Origin: Maribacter sp. BPC-D8
GTDB taxonomy: Bacteria > Bacteroidota > Bacteroidia > Flavobacteriales > Flavobacteriaceae
Length of the DNA: 64,000 bases
Reading direction: 5' to 3'
Assembly (NCBI RefSeq): GCF_035207705.1
Contig: NZ_CP128187.1
Span: forward strand, 1,426,001-1,490,000
The notes under the pieces were generated by a model, which saw only the letters and a list, made by a program, of their open reading frames with translations, searched no databases and was not told the DNA's origin. The first letter of the stretch is position 1. Each line of letters begins with the position of its first letter. This document shows positions 62,492-64,000 of this stretch, piece by piece. Position numbers and translations under genes: made by a program.

Positions 62492-63271
62492 CTATAAATT
62501 CAACGTAAGTCCAAAACTAACATTAGATGAACGGTTATCTTCTAAAGCCGAATCAAAATTAATTACTGAGTAATTATAAAGTGCAGAAAAGCTAATTCGT
62601 TTTGTTAAAGGCATTTCTGCTTTAAATTGACTTAGAATTCTATGGTTACTTATATTCTTATACAAAGGCTGAAAATAAAAAGTACCGGTGATATCTAAAT
62701 TATACTTTTTAAAATTATGATTTAAAGAGACATAGCTACTGTTTCTATGATTGTAGAATTTCTGATCAGAATCATCTACAGATTCAATTTCATAAATATA
62801 AGAGTTACCAAAATAGGCAAGTGAACCATTTTTTGAGAACAACTTTAAACGTAAACCAGCACCTAATAAATTTCGCTCAGATATAGTTAATTTTTGATTA
62901 TTCTGATTTTGAATAAAGGCTTCAAAACGAATTACTTCAGTCAACTTTTGATTAAATCTAGCGTGTAAAAAATATGAATTCTGAAAATCTTCATCTTTAG
63001 AACGTATCAGGTTTACATTACCGATAAAGAAATAAATGCTGTTAAGGTTCTTAGATTTAAACTGAGTAGTAACATTAGAGCCTACCTGCAATATATATTC
63101 CCCATTATTATCGGTATAATTGAAAAGCAAATCGCTATTTAAAACAAACCTTAAAGAGTCGGTATGCATGCGTTTAGATTCAATATTCACCAACTGAGCC
63201 TCAACAGAAAAGCTTAAAAAGAATATAGAAATACAGCAAATTGATGTAATAAAATTTAAAGTCAATTTCAT
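62492..63271 (-). CDS. DUF481-like outer membrane protein
   Basis: This 259-residue protein has a signal peptide (about 1-26) and a series of alternating beta strands ending in a hydrophobic residue (SFGLTLNL), as in outer membrane barrels. The pattern is that of the DUF481 family (salt-induced outer membrane protein type). A -7 box lies 50 bases before the ATG. It is convergent with the last accessory gene. Confidence 0.78.
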   Translation of the reverse strand: MKLTLNFITSICCISIFFLSFSVEAQLVNIESKRMHTDSLRFVLNSDLLFNYTDNNGEYILQVGSNVTTQFKSKNLNSIYFFIGNVNLIRSKDEDFQNSYFLHARFNQKLTEVIRFEAFIQNQNNQKLTISERNLLGAGLRLKLFSKNGSLAYFGNSYIYEIESVDDSDQKFYNHRNSSYVSLNHNFKKYNLDITGTFYFQPLYKNISNHRILSQFKAEMPLTKRISFSALYNYSVINFDSALEDNRSSNVSFGLTLNL

Positions 63272-63320
63272 GAACGGTGATACTTGTTACGCTTTGGATA
63301 GTCGCTTGTAATTTATTTTA

Positions 63321-63328
63321 CAAAACTA
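63321..63328 (-). promoter_or_regulatory. Probable -7 box of the DUF481-like gene
   Basis: On the minus strand TAGTTTTG matches TAnnTTTG, 50 bases before the ATG. The spacing to the next TTG is short (14 bases), so confidence is limited. Confidence 0.4.
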
Positions 63329-63450
63329 TTACTAAATACGCTCAAAGAAAAGCTTAAAAAATATCAATTGTACATCATAATGCTAAGCGTCATTTTTAAT
63401 ATCAATTATACGATTCACATATCCTCAAGGATAAAAAATGATTTCTAATA

Positions 63451-63999
63451 CTAGAAGTTAAAACCTAGACTAAATACAAACCGACCACCATCTTCCCCTT
63501 GGTAGAATCCTATATTACCAGTTAGAGCGCTAAATCCAGATATCCAGACCGATCCTCCATAATCATTATGCCATTTTGTAGAGTTATCATTATCTGACCA
63601 TACGCGACCATAATCAAACCCAGCACTTACACCCATTTGTAGCGGTATAAAATTGGTTTTAAAGCGCGTTATACCAACCCTAAGGTCTGTAATTTGGTAA
63701 AAAGCAGATTTACCGTTAAATCGTTCATTTCTATAGGCGCGTAAACTTGTGTTACCACCTATTACGGCACCATGATAAAATTCATAGGTATCACCAATAA
63801 TAGCTTCTCCGGCTAATTTAGTAGCGATTACCGCAATACCACTTGGGTGCAACGGGTATGTTAATGACACCGATGGTTTCACATAACCAAAACTGTTATC
63901 AAATCCGTTAATACTAGATTTATAACCTGCAGCGATATCAGCCGACATAGCACGACTAGGAAAAGCCGGATTATTCTGGTTTTTATACCCATACCCTAC
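63451..63999 (-). CDS. Omp85/BamA-like outer membrane protein, C-terminal part (cut by the window edge)
   Basis: The frame is open to the right edge and continues beyond it; 183 codons before the stop at 63451 are visible. The visible part has NPAFPSRAMSADIAAGYK, then RAYRNERFNGKSAFYQ, GVSAGFDYGRVW and a terminal strand FVFSLGFNF. These are features of the C-terminal barrel of the Omp85 surface-antigen family (BamA/TamA type), with the conserved R-x-Y-R-like region and a final Phe. In flavobacteria such barrels are often fused to metallophosphatase domains. An internal ATG at 63948 is not the start. Confidence 0.85.
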   Translation of the reverse strand, partial: VGYGYKNQNNPAFPSRAMSADIAAGYKSSINGFDNSFGYVKPSVSLTYPLHPSGIAVIATKLAGEAIIGDTYEFYHGAVIGGNTSLRAYRNERFNGKSAFYQITDLRVGITRFKTNFIPLQMGVSAGFDYGRVWSDNDNSTKWHNDYGGSVWISGFSALTGNIGFYQGEDGGRFVFSLGFNF

Positions 64000-64000
64000 T

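Overview
The window is a contiguous chromosomal piece of an AT-rich Gram-negative bacterium of the Bacteroidota, almost certainly family Flavobacteriaceae (a marine Maribacter/Zobellia-like member is a guess). The evidence is lineage-typical content: a TonB receptor with a carboxypeptidase-regulatory-like N-terminus, DUF2911, DUF4290, DUF2520, DUF6340-like and TIGR02757-like proteins, a fused ResB-CcsA cytochrome biogenesis protein, TPR-type histidine kinases, a probable type IX secretion cargo tail, bacillithiol gene bshB1, and promoters of the Bacteroidota form TTG-N18-20-TAnnTTTG with hardly any Shine-Dalgarno sequence. No insertion sequence, CRISPR array, prophage or rRNA operon was seen.

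Left part (1-24 kb): the end of a small gene and a TonB receptor with a His/Glu-rich loop (metal uptake); a sulfite-oxidase-like molybdoenzyme paired with an anchored monohaem cytochrome; folE; a LolD-like ABC ATPase, CPBP protease and TIGR02757 gene; a dihaem peroxidase lipoprotein beside a PhoX-like lipoprotein with collagen-like repeats; a Gfo/Idh/MocA oxidoreductase; an S10 peptidase, SGNH hydrolase and M28 peptidase; tRNA-His; two tandem TPR histidine kinases without response regulators; and a transsulfuration enzyme followed by bshB1, which may link cysteine supply to bacillithiol.

Middle part (24-47 kb): an M14 peptidase lipoprotein; ResB-CcsA diverging from a co-directional run of DUF2520, KdsC-like, Maf, lipoprotein and MscS genes; then PIG-L deacetylase, an unlisted 37-residue membrane peptide, a sodium:solute symporter and galactokinase (a likely sugar uptake unit); DUF2911; a probable T9SS cargo; a tightly packed SRPBCC-SDR-photolyase operon whose SDR lacks the catalytic Tyr; a DUF6340-like lipoprotein; an M20 amidohydrolase; a VOC gene broken by a one-base frameshift; and a pirin.

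Right part (47-64 kb): murA (with Asp in place of the fosfomycin-target Cys), DUF4290 and DUF493 on the minus strand; then an AAA ATPase, recQ, fmt, HU, YqgE, a class IV aminotransferase and a START-domain gene, a housekeeping group; tRNA-Met(CAT) with an odd T-loop and a strong terminator. Directly downstream (56.6-62.4 kb) lies an accessory block of seven co-directional genes that are mostly unrecognised: secreted or lipoprotein proteins, an SH3-like protein, a small membrane protein, a SUKH (SMI1/KNR4) protein and a cytosolic leucine-rich-repeat protein. This is the best candidate for an undescribed system, possibly an immunity/defence array against polymorphic toxins. The window ends in a DUF481 protein and the C-terminus of an Omp85-like barrel.
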